From NCBI RefSeq assembly GCF_003355475.1, contig NZ_CP031356.1:1-64000 (forward strand): a DNA stretch of 64,000 nucleotides, in the 5' to 3' direction. The notes beneath the pieces were generated by a model. That model made no database searches. It worked only from the letters and a program-made list of their open reading frames with translations, and had not been told where the DNA came from. Origin of the DNA: Brachybacterium saurashtrense (GTDB lineage Bacteria; Actinomycetota; Actinomycetes; Actinomycetales; Dermabacteraceae). Below, in pieces: positions 24,131-32,025 of this stretch. The translations under genes and the position numbers were made by a program. Position 1 is the stretch's first letter; each line of letters opens with the position of its first letter.

Positions 24131-25866
24131 CGCAGCGCCTCCAGCTGAAGCAGCGACACCGACGGCAACGGCAGTTCGACGGCGAGGGTGAGCGTTCCAT
24201 CGGTGCCGACCTCCACCTCGCGCGGGGCCTCCAACTCCTCGAGACCCTCCCGGGAGTGAATCTGTGCGAGCTGCTCCGGTGAGGGGACCTGCGGGGCGCC
24301 CAGCTCCTGCCACACCGTGTGACTGTTGGAGTGCCGCTCATCGATCCGATGGTGAGTGAGCCGGTGGATGCCGGGGTCGAGCCCGTGGACACGCAGCGTG
24401 ACCGAGGTGGGCGCATCGTCCGTCCGGTACTGGTCGTCGGTGTGCCGCCACAGAGCCGCGGAGATCCGGCCGTCCTGATGGCGCGAGGCGAGCACGTCGA
24501 CCTCCTCGGGCATCGCCCGACCCGCCGCCTCGTCCAGCCGCTCCACTCCGTGGGAGGCGTCGCAGGTGGCCGCCAGACGGCTTACACCGAGGTGGGACAG
24601 CAGGCGATAGGCGTTCAGCAGAGGTTTCTCGATCCGATCCGCGGTGAGGAACGCGCGGGTGCCCTCGAAGAACCGTTCGCCCTCGAAGTAGAAGCTCCAT
24701 GACATCGCCTGCTGGATGTTCGCGCCTTCGCTGTCGCTGAGGTCCAGCAGCTTCTTCATCAGCTTCACCTGGAACACCGGGTAGTACTCGGTGTTCTGGA
24801 AGCGGAAGTTCGCGTTGTCGTAGAAGGAGAAGTGGGCGGGGACCCCGGCATCGCACTCGTCGACGATCGCGGGCAGCGTGCGGTACTGCGGGAACTGCGC
24901 CATCACCCGCAGCATGGAGCGCACCTCGTAGAGCATCTTGTGCGCCGAGGGGCTCTGCTGTTCGGGGGCGTCGCCGCCGGTCGGGCCGTACACCCGCCAC
25001 GGGGTGAAGCTGGAGCCCTTGGTGTGGAACGAGACGAAGTCCAGGGGCAGGTCGTGCTGGTCGGTGTAGGAGAGGAAACCGTGGAGGAACTCGGTGCCGC
25101 CGCCGGTGACTGCAGGCCCGCCCACCTTGGCGCTCGGCAGCACGCTGCGGACGCCCTCGACCGTGGCCCGGTACAGCTCATGGAACTGCTCCGGGGTGCC
25201 GCGCCAGTAGAAGATGTCCGGCTCGTTCCACAGCTCCCACAGCCAGGTGTCGACCTCCTCGGTGCCGTATCGCTCCACGCAGTGGGCGGCCAGCGCCGCG
25301 ATCAGATCCCGCCAGCGGGCGTAGTCACGCGGCGGATAGGACCACTGCCCGGCCTCGTAGGCGGAGTAGACGGTGGGGCTGGGGGTGACGGTGAGTTCCT
25401 GAGCTTCGGGCGGGAGCAGGTCGCGCGGGGTGAATCCGATCTCGACCAGCACGTGGTGGCCGGCCTCGACGATCGCGTCGTAGGTCTGATCCAGGATCGT
25501 GAAGTCGTAGTGGGGGTTGCCCTCGGAGTCCTCGTGGTAGACGTTGCCGTTGCCCCAGTGGGGGATCCCGAAGCCGGAGCCCGAGCACAGCGCGTAGTGA
25601 GGACGGATGTGATACCCGGTGGTGGTCAGGCCGCCGAAGGTGTTCAGCAGATGGCGTCCGGTGGGCGTATAGGTCCAGTTGATCTCGTCGTAGCCGACGC
25701 TCTCCCACAGACGGGTGAGCGGGCCGACCTCGCGGTGCGCGTCGATGTCGATCGTGGCGACCTCGACGTGCGGGGCGCCGGGGTCGCTCGGGGCATTGGG
25801 CGGGAAGGCGCGGGCGCTGGTGAGGTTCGCATGGGTGGGCTGGGCGGTCGTGGACACGCGGGTCAC
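24127..25866 (-). CDS. xynB: GH39-family glycoside hydrolase, probable beta-xylosidase
   Basis: This 579-residue enzyme is clan GH-A, family 39. The acid/base Glu lies in LWELWNEPDIFYW and the likely nucleophile Glu in LPAIVDECDAGVP. The N-terminus carries the family signature NWTYTPTGRHLLNTFGGL. No signal peptide is visible, so the enzyme is cytoplasmic and acts on imported oligosaccharides, cleaving non-reducing xylosyl (or arabinosyl/iduronosyl-like) residues. It is the first gene of a five-gene operon whose promoter carries a GntR operator. Other GH39 activities such as alpha-L-iduronidase are less likely given the ABC importer context. Confidence 0.88.
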   Translation of the reverse strand: MTRVSTTAQPTHANLTSARAFPPNAPSDPGAPHVEVATIDIDAHREVGPLTRLWESVGYDEINWTYTPTGRHLLNTFGGLTTTGYHIRPHYALCSGSGFGIPHWGNGNVYHEDSEGNPHYDFTILDQTYDAIVEAGHHVLVEIGFTPRDLLPPEAQELTVTPSPTVYSAYEAGQWSYPPRDYARWRDLIAALAAHCVERYGTEEVDTWLWELWNEPDIFYWRGTPEQFHELYRATVEGVRSVLPSAKVGGPAVTGGGTEFLHGFLSYTDQHDLPLDFVSFHTKGSSFTPWRVYGPTGGDAPEQQSPSAHKMLYEVRSMLRVMAQFPQYRTLPAIVDECDAGVPAHFSFYDNANFRFQNTEYYPVFQVKLMKKLLDLSDSEGANIQQAMSWSFYFEGERFFEGTRAFLTADRIEKPLLNAYRLLSHLGVSRLAATCDASHGVERLDEAAGRAMPEEVDVLASRHQDGRISAALWRHTDDQYRTDDAPTSVTLRVHGLDPGIHRLTHHRIDERHSNSHTVWQELGAPQVPSPEQLAQIHSREGLEELEAPREVEVGTDGTLTLAVELPLPSVSLLQLEALR

Positions 25867-26080
25867 TGCCTTTCGAGGGGCTCGCGGCGGCTGCCGGGCG
25901 TGGACTGCGCCGGACGTCGGTGCCGGGCGCAGGGGAGCTCGTGCAGGAGGTGGGGCTGTGGTGCCAGTGCGGCGCCTCCGACGCGACGGGGATCTGCTCG
26001 GTGCGACGGTCGGCGCTGCGAGGGTCCGGCTGCTGTGCCGGTCCCGGTGGAGGCGTGGGGTGTGCCTCGCGTTCGCAGGA

Positions 26081-26110
26081 AGCCTACGAACCTCGTGTGC
26101 AGATTGTCAA
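26081..26110 (-). promoter_or_regulatory. Promoter of the GH39/ABC operon
   Basis: On the minus strand a consensus -35 TTGACA (26105-26110), an 18-nt spacer and TAGGCT (26081-26086). Transcription gives a leader of about 200 nt before the GH39 start at 25866. The leader (25867-26075) shows no open frame of note. Confidence 0.75.
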
Positions 26111-26116
26111 CAATCT
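26101..26116. promoter_or_regulatory. GntR/FadR-type operator AGATTGTCAACAATCT
   Basis: A palindrome with perfect 7-bp arms and a CA centre. It contains TTGTCAACAA, which matches the FadR-subfamily consensus TNGTNNACNA, and covers the -35 TTGACA. Binding would block RNA polymerase. The cognate protein is almost surely the GntR encoded next to it. Confidence 0.8.
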
Positions 26117-26132
26117 ACGAGAACGATCTCGT
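26117..26132. repeat. Second inverted repeat ACGAGA-ACGA-TCTCGT beside the operator
   Basis: Perfect 6-bp arms directly abutting the GntR operator, just upstream of the -35. It could be an activator site or a second binding site. Confidence 0.5.
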
Positions 26133-26183
26133 GGTGAGATGAAAAGCGGTGTCACCGAGGAGGCACAACCCTGACCATGCAGG

Positions 26184-26918
26184 TCAGAGACCGGTCTTCC
26201 CTTCGGGGCCGGGCCCGGAGAGCGGAGGGGTCTCCGCCGGGTCGTGCGCGAGGTCGCGCATCTTCCGGAGCTGGCGCAGGGTCCAGCCGATGTGCTTCTC
26301 GATGGAGCCGACCGCTGCGACGGGGTCCCCGGTGGCCAGCACGTCCCGCATCTCCTGGTGTTCGACGTGGAGTTTCGTGCGGAAGTCGGCGCGGTCGGTG
26401 CGGGCGTTGAGGAACATCGACACCTGGCTGCGCAGCGTGGTCCAGGTGCGCTGGAGTCGTGCATGGTCGGCGGCCGCGTACACCAGGTCGTGGAACTCGA
26501 GGTCCAGGCTCACATGCTCGTTGTCATGTGCATCCGCGGGAACCCGGGCCATTCGCCCGATCACGTCGTCCATGGCATCGAGCGCCGACGGCGAGATCCG
26601 TTCGGCGCACCGCTCCATCGCCAAGCGTTCGATCGCCAGTCGCATGGAGTAGATCTCCTCGATGTCCGCGTCGTCGAGGGTGATTACACGGGCCCCGCGG
26701 TGTCGCTGCGACTCGACCAGGCCCTCCCGCACAAGCTCCGAGATCGCCTCTCGCACCGGTCCGCGGCTCACTGCCATCGAGTCCGCGAGCTCGACCTCTT
26801 TCAGGCGTTCGCCCGGGGCGAGCACCCCGGAGGTGATCATCTCGCGCAGGCGATCCGCGATCACTGTCGACAGAGCAGGAGGGGTCTCCACGCCGGTCAG
26901 GAGCTTGGACGTCGCCAT
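26184..26918 (-). CDS. GntR-family regulator (FCD domain) of the xyloside operon
   Basis: This 244-residue protein has an N-terminal winged helix (IADRLREMITSGVLAPGERL, VSRGPVREAISELVREGLV) and an all-helical FCD ligand domain. The domain's metal/acid ligand pattern is visible (LDLEFHDLVYAAADH, EHQEMRDVLATGD). FCD regulators sense carboxylates and sugar acids. The ATG at 26918 follows AGGAGG with good spacing. It lies upstream of, and on the same strand as, the GH39 operon, and a perfect operator of its subfamily covers that operon's -35, so repression relieved by a sugar-derived ligand is expected. Confidence 0.93.
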   Translation of the reverse strand: MATSKLLTGVETPPALSTVIADRLREMITSGVLAPGERLKEVELADSMAVSRGPVREAISELVREGLVESQRHRGARVITLDDADIEEIYSMRLAIERLAMERCAERISPSALDAMDDVIGRMARVPADAHDNEHVSLDLEFHDLVYAAADHARLQRTWTTLRSQVSMFLNARTDRADFRTKLHVEHQEMRDVLATGDPVAAVGSIEKHIGWTLRQLRKMRDLAHDPAETPPLSGPGPEGKTGL

Positions 26919-27074
26919 CGAGGCATCCTCCTGCGGGTGGTGAAGGGTGGGGTGGGTGCGCGGCGGGTCAGTGCACTGCGGGTGAGTGTAGTAGGGCGTG
27001 CAGGCGGTGGGGTGGGCGCGTCACAGCGCGCCCGTGGTCAGCCGATGTGCTCGTGTAGAGGGGGGGCTCTCAGC

Positions 27075-27093
27075 TAAGGTAAGCCTATGCTAA
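27075..27093. promoter_or_regulatory. IdeR/DtxR-like iron box upstream of the siderophore operon
   Basis: TAAGGTAAGCCTATGCTAA matches the 19-bp consensus TTAGGTTAGGCTAACCTAA at 14 positions. A possible -10, TATGCT, lies inside it (27086-27091). Iron-loaded IdeR/DtxR would repress the downstream uptake genes. Confidence 0.7.
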
Positions 27094-27195
27094 GTTGCTC
27101 GGCGGCGCGCGGGCAGTGCACCGGCGCCGCCGATGAGTCGTCCTGTCGACGGCACCCCGCCGTCGACGTCCACCCTTCAGAGAGGCCTTCCGCGC

Positions 27196-28140
27196 ATGCG
27201 CCACACCCCCGCCCGCCGCAGTCTGCTGCTCGCCGCCCTCGCTCTCCCGCCCGCGCTGACGCTCGGTGCCTGCTCCTCGACCTCCTCCGGCGCGGACGAG
27301 CAGGCGGGCGCGGCGGGCGAGGACGCCGCCACCCGCAGCGTCGACCACGCGCGGGGCACGGCGGAGGTGCCGCAGTCCCCGCAGCGCGTGGTGGTGCTGG
27401 AGCCGGTCGAGCTGGACACCGCGGTCGCGCTGGGCACGATCCCCGTCGGCGCCGCGGTGGCCAGCAACGTCGCGGGGGTCCCCACCTACCTCGGGGTCGA
27501 CGGCGTCGAGCCCGTGGGCACCGTGCCCGAGCCCGATCTCGAGGCCATCGCCGCGCTCGCGCCGGACCTGATCCTGGGGACCGATTCCCGCCACTCCGAC
27601 CTCTTCGCGCAGCTCGAGGCGATCGCCCCGACCGTCTTCATGCAGACCCAGGCCGATCCGTGGCAGGAGAACGTGCTGCTGATCGGCGAGGCGCTCGGTG
27701 CGAAGGACGCCGCCCAGGAGCTGCTCGACGAGTTCGACCAGCGCTGCGCGGAGATCGGGGAGAGGTTCGACGTCTCCGGCCGCACCGCGAACATGATCCG
27801 CCCGCGGGACGAGACGACGCTGAGCCTGTACGGCCCGACCTCCTTCGCCGGCGGCGCCCTGGAGGCCGTGGGGCTGACGGTCCCCGAGCAGGACTGGGCG
27901 GACGGCCTGCAGGCCGATCTCTCCCCGGAGAACATCCTCGAGGCGCGCGCGGACTACGTGTTCGTCACCACCGTGGACGTGGACGACGAGTCCACCATCC
28001 CGCCGGCGATCAGCGACAACCGCGACGCGTTCCCCTCCGTGACGCTGGTGGACACCAGCTACTGGGTCTCCGGGGTCGGGCCGAAGGGCGGCGCGCTGGT
28101 CCTGGACGACATCGAGCAGTTCCTCGACGCCCAGCAGTGA
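27196..28140 (+). CDS. Iron-siderophore ABC transporter substrate-binding lipoprotein
   Basis: This 314-residue FecB/FhuD-type binding protein has a signal peptide (RRSLLLAALALPPALTLGAC) with lipobox L-G-A-C, followed by a low-complexity linker. The family core reads PQRVVVLEPVELDTAVALGTIPVG and PDLILGTDSRHSDLFAQLEAIAPTVF. It captures ferric siderophore outside the cell and hands it to the two FecCD permeases. I use ATG 27196 rather than 27133, because the signal peptide starts there and AGAGAGG precedes it. Its stop overlaps the next gene (GTGA). Confidence 0.93.
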   Translation: MRHTPARRSLLLAALALPPALTLGACSSTSSGADEQAGAAGEDAATRSVDHARGTAEVPQSPQRVVVLEPVELDTAVALGTIPVGAAVASNVAGVPTYLGVDGVEPVGTVPEPDLEAIAALAPDLILGTDSRHSDLFAQLEAIAPTVFMQTQADPWQENVLLIGEALGAKDAAQELLDEFDQRCAEIGERFDVSGRTANMIRPRDETTLSLYGPTSFAGGALEAVGLTVPEQDWADGLQADLSPENILEARADYVFVTTVDVDDESTIPPAISDNRDAFPSVTLVDTSYWVSGVGPKGGALVLDDIEQFLDAQQ

Positions 28141-29180
28141 CCACGGCCCACGCCGCCCGCCCCGAGGCGGGGACCGCACCGGGCGCCGGGCGGACCGTGC
28201 TCGGCCTGATCGTGCTGGCCGGGCTGCTGGCCCTCGCGGCGGCGGTCTCGTTGATGGTCGGTTCCAACCCGCTCCCTCCCGGCACGGTGCTCGAGGTGCT
28301 GCGCGGAGGCGGCTCCCCGGAGGCGCGCTACGTGGTGGCCGAGCTGCGGGTGCCGCGGACTCTCACCGGGGTGCTCGTCGGCACCGCCCTGGGGGCCGCC
28401 GGTGCGCTGATCCAGGCCTTCACCAGGAATCCGCTCGCGGATCCGGGCATCCTCGGCGTCAACGCCGGCGCCGCCTTCTTCGTCGCCGTCGGTGTGTCCT
28501 TCCTGGGGATGCGCAGCATCACCTCCTTCCTCTGGCCGGCGCTGCTGGGCGCCCTGCTGGTGACGGTCGCGGTGTACCTGATCGGCTCTGCCGGGCGCGG
28601 CGCGGCCGATCCGCTGCGGCTCACCCTGGCCGGGGTGGCGCTGGGCGCGGTGTTCTCCGGGATGACCACCGGCCTGACCCTGAGCGATCCGGAGGCGTTC
28701 GCACAGATGCGCTCGTGGAACGCCGGCTCGCTGCTGGGTCGGGGACTCGACGTGATCGCGCCCGTGGCGCCGGTGATCGCCCTCGCCCTGTGCGGAGCCG
28801 TCCTGCTCGCGCCGGGGCTCAACGCCCTGGCGCTGGGGGAGGACGTCGCCCGGGCGCAGGGAGCGAACGTCCTCGGCCTCCGCCTCGGGGTGATCGCGAC
28901 AGTGACGGTGCTGGCGGGGACGGCGACCGCGGTGGCCGGGCCGATCTCCTTCATCGGGCTGATGGTCCCGCACGTGGCGCGCTGGGTGTTCGGGGTGGAT
29001 CAGCGGGTGATCCTGGTGATCTCCGCCCTGCTGGCTCCGGTGATCGTGCTGTTCTCCGACGTGCTCGGGCGGGTGCTGATCGCCCCGGCGGAGATCCCCG
29101 TCGGGATCGTGACCGCCTTCGTCGGCGCGCCCGTGCTCATCGTCCTGGCCCGACGGCGGAGAGCGAGCACCCTGTCATGA
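28137..29180 (+). CDS. FecCD-type siderophore ABC permease 1
   Basis: This 347-residue membrane protein has about nine to ten helices and the family signatures LRVPRTLTGVLVGTALGAAG, FTRNPLADPGILGVNAGA and PISFIGLMVPHVARWVFG (the loop that contacts the ATPase). GTG 28137 overlaps the binding-protein stop, and the stop overlaps the next ATG. It pairs with permease 2. Confidence 0.94.
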   Translation: MTTAHAARPEAGTAPGAGRTVLGLIVLAGLLALAAAVSLMVGSNPLPPGTVLEVLRGGGSPEARYVVAELRVPRTLTGVLVGTALGAAGALIQAFTRNPLADPGILGVNAGAAFFVAVGVSFLGMRSITSFLWPALLGALLVTVAVYLIGSAGRGAADPLRLTLAGVALGAVFSGMTTGLTLSDPEAFAQMRSWNAGSLLGRGLDVIAPVAPVIALALCGAVLLAPGLNALALGEDVARAQGANVLGLRLGVIATVTVLAGTATAVAGPISFIGLMVPHVARWVFGVDQRVILVISALLAPVIVLFSDVLGRVLIAPAEIPVGIVTAFVGAPVLIVLARRRRASTLS

Positions 29181-30271
29181 CCTCCCTCCGAGACCGGACC
29201 CCGAGCGACCCCGCCGCGCGCGAGGCCCCGCTGCTCGACGTCGGCTACCGGCGGCTCGTCCTCCCCGTCGGCCGCGGCGTGCTCGCCGCGCGGGCGCGCA
29301 GCCTGGCCGTCGCCGCCGCGTGCGGCCTGCTCCTGCTGGTGCTCGGCGTCGCCGCGCTCGGCCTGGGCACCTATCCGCTGACCCCGACGGCCGTGGTCGA
29401 GACCCTGCTCGGCGGAGGCGGCGCACTGGACCGCACGGTGGTGCTGCAGTGGCGGCTTCCCCGTGCGCTCGCCGCCGTCGTGCTCGGCGGGCTGCTCGCC
29501 ATCGCGGGGGCGCTGTTCCAGACCGTGACCCGCAATCCCCTGGCCAGCCCGGACATCCTGGGCCTGTCCAACGGGGCGTTCACCGGCATGCTGCTGACCG
29601 TGCTGCTGGTCTCCGAGAGCTGGCCGCTGACCACCGCCGGCGCTGTCGGCGGCGGTCTCGCCACCGCCGCGGTGATCTGGGCCCTGGCCCGACGGGACGG
29701 CGTGCAGGGCTTCCGCCTGATCGTGATCGGCATCGGGGTCGCGGCCGTCCTCGCCTCGGCGAACACCTGGATGCTGCTCGAGATCGAGCTCGAGACGGCC
29801 ATGTTCGCCTCCGCCTGGGGGACCGGCACCCTCAACGGCGTCACGGCCCGCCCGCTGCTCGGCGCGATCGTCTGCGCGGTGCCGCTGCTGCTGCTCCTCG
29901 CCGCCGTGTCGCCCCGGCTGCGCCAGCTCGACCTCGGCGACGACGTCGCCACGGCCACCGGGGCCCGGCCGGGCCGGGTGCGCACACTGGTCCTCCTGTG
30001 CGCGGTGCTGCTGGTCTCGATCGCCACCGCGGTCATCGGCCCGGTCGCGTTCATCGCCCTCGCCGCTCCCCAGATCGCCCGCCGCCTCGCCCGGACCCCT
30101 CACCTCTCGCTCCTGCTCTCCGCCCTGGTGGGGGCGTCCCTGCTGCTCGCCTCCGACCTGATCGCCCAGCACGTCCTGCCGGTCACCCTGCCGGTGGGCG
30201 TGGTCACCGTCTCCGTCGGCGGCCTCTACCTCGTCCTCGTCCTCATCCAGGAGATCCGTCGCCGTGCCTGA
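29177..30271 (+). CDS. FecCD-type siderophore ABC permease 2
   Basis: This 364-residue permease has a longer cytoplasmic N-terminus than its partner and the same signatures: LQWRLPRALAAVVLGGLLAI, VTRNPLASPDILGLSNGA and GPVAFIALAAPQIARRLA. ATG 29177 overlaps the previous stop by 4 nt. It forms the heterodimeric ferric-siderophore channel. Confidence 0.94.
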   Translation: MTSLRDRTPSDPAAREAPLLDVGYRRLVLPVGRGVLAARARSLAVAAACGLLLLVLGVAALGLGTYPLTPTAVVETLLGGGGALDRTVVLQWRLPRALAAVVLGGLLAIAGALFQTVTRNPLASPDILGLSNGAFTGMLLTVLLVSESWPLTTAGAVGGGLATAAVIWALARRDGVQGFRLIVIGIGVAAVLASANTWMLLEIELETAMFASAWGTGTLNGVTARPLLGAIVCAVPLLLLLAAVSPRLRQLDLGDDVATATGARPGRVRTLVLLCAVLLVSIATAVIGPVAFIALAAPQIARRLARTPHLSLLLSALVGASLLLASDLIAQHVLPVTLPVGVVTVSVGGLYLVLVLIQEIRRRA

Positions 30272-31127
30272 GCACCGCCCCCGCCCCGACGATCCGCCCG
30301 CCTCCGACCCGGTCGCCGGGACCGCTCGCCTGCGCGCCGAGCACGTCACCCTCGGCTACGACGGCGCCCCCGTCATCACCGGCCTCAGCACCGCGATCCC
30401 GCCTGGGTCCTTCACCGTGATCATCGGCCCGAACGCCTGCGGCAAGTCCACCCTGCTGCGCGGGCTCTCCCGCCTCCTGCCCGCCCGGGCCGGCGAGGTG
30501 ATCCTGGACGGGAAGGCGATCACGACCCACCCGGCCAAGGAGGTCGCCCGGCGGCTCGGTCTGCTCCCGCAGTCCGCACTCGCCCCCGACGGGATCACCG
30601 TCGCCGACCTCGTCGCCCGGGGCCGCTACCCCCATCAGGGCCTGTTCCCGCAGTGGTCCCCGGCCGACCGGCGAGCGGTGCACGAGGCCCTCGAGGCCAC
30701 CGGCACCCTCGCGCTGGCCCCGCGCCGGGTCGACGAGCTCTCCGGCGGGCAGCGGCAGCGCGTCTGGGTCGCGATGGTCCTCGCCCAGCAGACCGACCTG
30801 CTCCTGCTGGACGAACCCACCACCTTCCTCGACATCGCCCACCAGGTCGAGCTGATGGAGCTGTTCGCCCACCTGCACCGGCAGGGCCGCACCGTCGTCG
30901 CCGTCCTCCACGACCTCAACCACGCCGCCCGCTACGCGGACCACGTCATCGCCATGCGCGACGGGCGCATCCTCGCGACCGGCACCCCGGACGAGGTCGT
31001 CACCAGCGAGCGGGTCGAGCAGATCTACGACCTTCCCAACGTCGTGATCGCCGATCCCGTCAGCGGGGGACCGCTCGTCGTGCCCCGCGGGACGCCCCAC
31101 CCCGCGGCACAGGGAGCACAGGCATGA
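30264..31127 (+). CDS. Siderophore ABC transporter ATPase (FecE/FepC type)
   Basis: This 287-residue ATPase has Walker A GPNACGKST, the Q-loop in LLPQSALAPDG, signature LSGGQRQRVWVAM, Walker B LLLLDEPTTFLD and the H-loop in AVLHDLNHAARY. It begins at GTG 30264, inside the end of permease 2 (8-nt overlap). It energises import by the two FecCD permeases. Confidence 0.95.
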   Translation: MPEHRPRPDDPPASDPVAGTARLRAEHVTLGYDGAPVITGLSTAIPPGSFTVIIGPNACGKSTLLRGLSRLLPARAGEVILDGKAITTHPAKEVARRLGLLPQSALAPDGITVADLVARGRYPHQGLFPQWSPADRRAVHEALEATGTLALAPRRVDELSGGQRQRVWVAMVLAQQTDLLLLDEPTTFLDIAHQVELMELFAHLHRQGRTVVAVLHDLNHAARYADHVIAMRDGRILATGTPDEVVTSERVEQIYDLPNVVIADPVSGGPLVVPRGTPHPAAQGAQA

Positions 31128-31996
31128 CCGGCGACGCCCCGGAGCCCGTCGTGGGACGCCCCTGGGAGTACAGCGCCTTCCCCGTCGCGGTGGCCCGCAC
31201 CAGGCGCCTCAGCCCCGGCTTCCTGCGGATCACCCTGACCGGCCCCGCCCTGAGGAACTTCGCGCCCTGGGCGCTGGACCAGCGCATCAAGCTGGTGCTG
31301 CCGATGGCCGACGGCTCCCGGCCCGAGTTCGGCCTGCGGGAGGACCCGACGCCCCACCCCCGGCAGTGGTACACGCGCTGGAAGGAGCTGCCCGAGGCGC
31401 ACCGCAACGTGCTGCGCACCTACACGCCGTCCGCGATCCGGCCCGAGAGCGCGGAGATCGACGTCGACCTGTTCCTCCACGACCCGCCCGGACCCGCCTC
31501 CGCCTGGGCGCTGGGCTGCGCGCCGGGCGACGAGCTGGTGATCACGGGACCGGACGTGCGCTGCGGGTTCACCGGCTACGGCCTGCACTACCGCCCGCCC
31601 GTTTCGCCCACGCACCTGCTCCTGATCGGGGACGAGTCCGCGCTGCCCGCCCTCGCCAACATCGTCGCCGCACTGCCGGCGGGCACCCCCGCGGACGTCC
31701 TGCTGGAGCTCGCGGACCCGCGCGACGACATCCTCCCGACCGCGCCGGCGGAGGTCGAGGTCCAGATCGTCCCCGGCGGCCCGCGCGCCGGCGAGAGCCT
31801 GGAGCGTGCCGTGCGGGACTGGGCGGCGCATCACGGTGCGGCCTTCGTCGGCGCCCCCGGCTCCTACGCGTGGATCGCCGGGGAGGCGACCGCGACCGTG
31901 CGCATCCGGCGCCTGCTCACCGGGGACCTCGCCCTGCCGAAGGACCGTGTCGCATTCCTGGGCTACTGGAAGCACGGCGGGCCGCTCGTCGGCTGA
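31124..31996 (+). CDS. Siderophore-interacting protein (FAD-dependent ferric reductase, SIP family)
   Basis: This 290-residue cytoplasmic flavoprotein has an FAD-binding barrel with the RTYTP motif (VLRTYTPSAIRPE) and GFTGYGLHY. Its NAD(P)-type domain contains LLLIGDESALPALANIVAAL, and it ends DRVAFLGYWKHGGP, typical of SIP proteins such as ViuB/YqjH. It releases iron from imported ferric siderophores by reduction. ATG 31124 overlaps the ATPase stop, making it the last gene of the iron operon. Confidence 0.95.
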   Translation: MTGDAPEPVVGRPWEYSAFPVAVARTRRLSPGFLRITLTGPALRNFAPWALDQRIKLVLPMADGSRPEFGLREDPTPHPRQWYTRWKELPEAHRNVLRTYTPSAIRPESAEIDVDLFLHDPPGPASAWALGCAPGDELVITGPDVRCGFTGYGLHYRPPVSPTHLLLIGDESALPALANIVAALPAGTPADVLLELADPRDDILPTAPAEVEVQIVPGGPRAGESLERAVRDWAAHHGAAFVGAPGSYAWIAGEATATVRIRRLLTGDLALPKDRVAFLGYWKHGGPLVG

Positions 31997-32004
31997 CCCG
32001 CCGC

Positions 32005-32025
32005 GGCGCGCCGTGTCACGGCGCC
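32005..32025. terminator. Possible hairpin between convergent SIP and FAD-oxidoreductase genes
   Basis: GGCGCGCCGTG, one base, then CACGGCGCC, with a two-base bulge. It lies between convergent genes and overlaps the end of the minus-strand gene, so it may stop transcription both ways. Confidence 0.35.
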
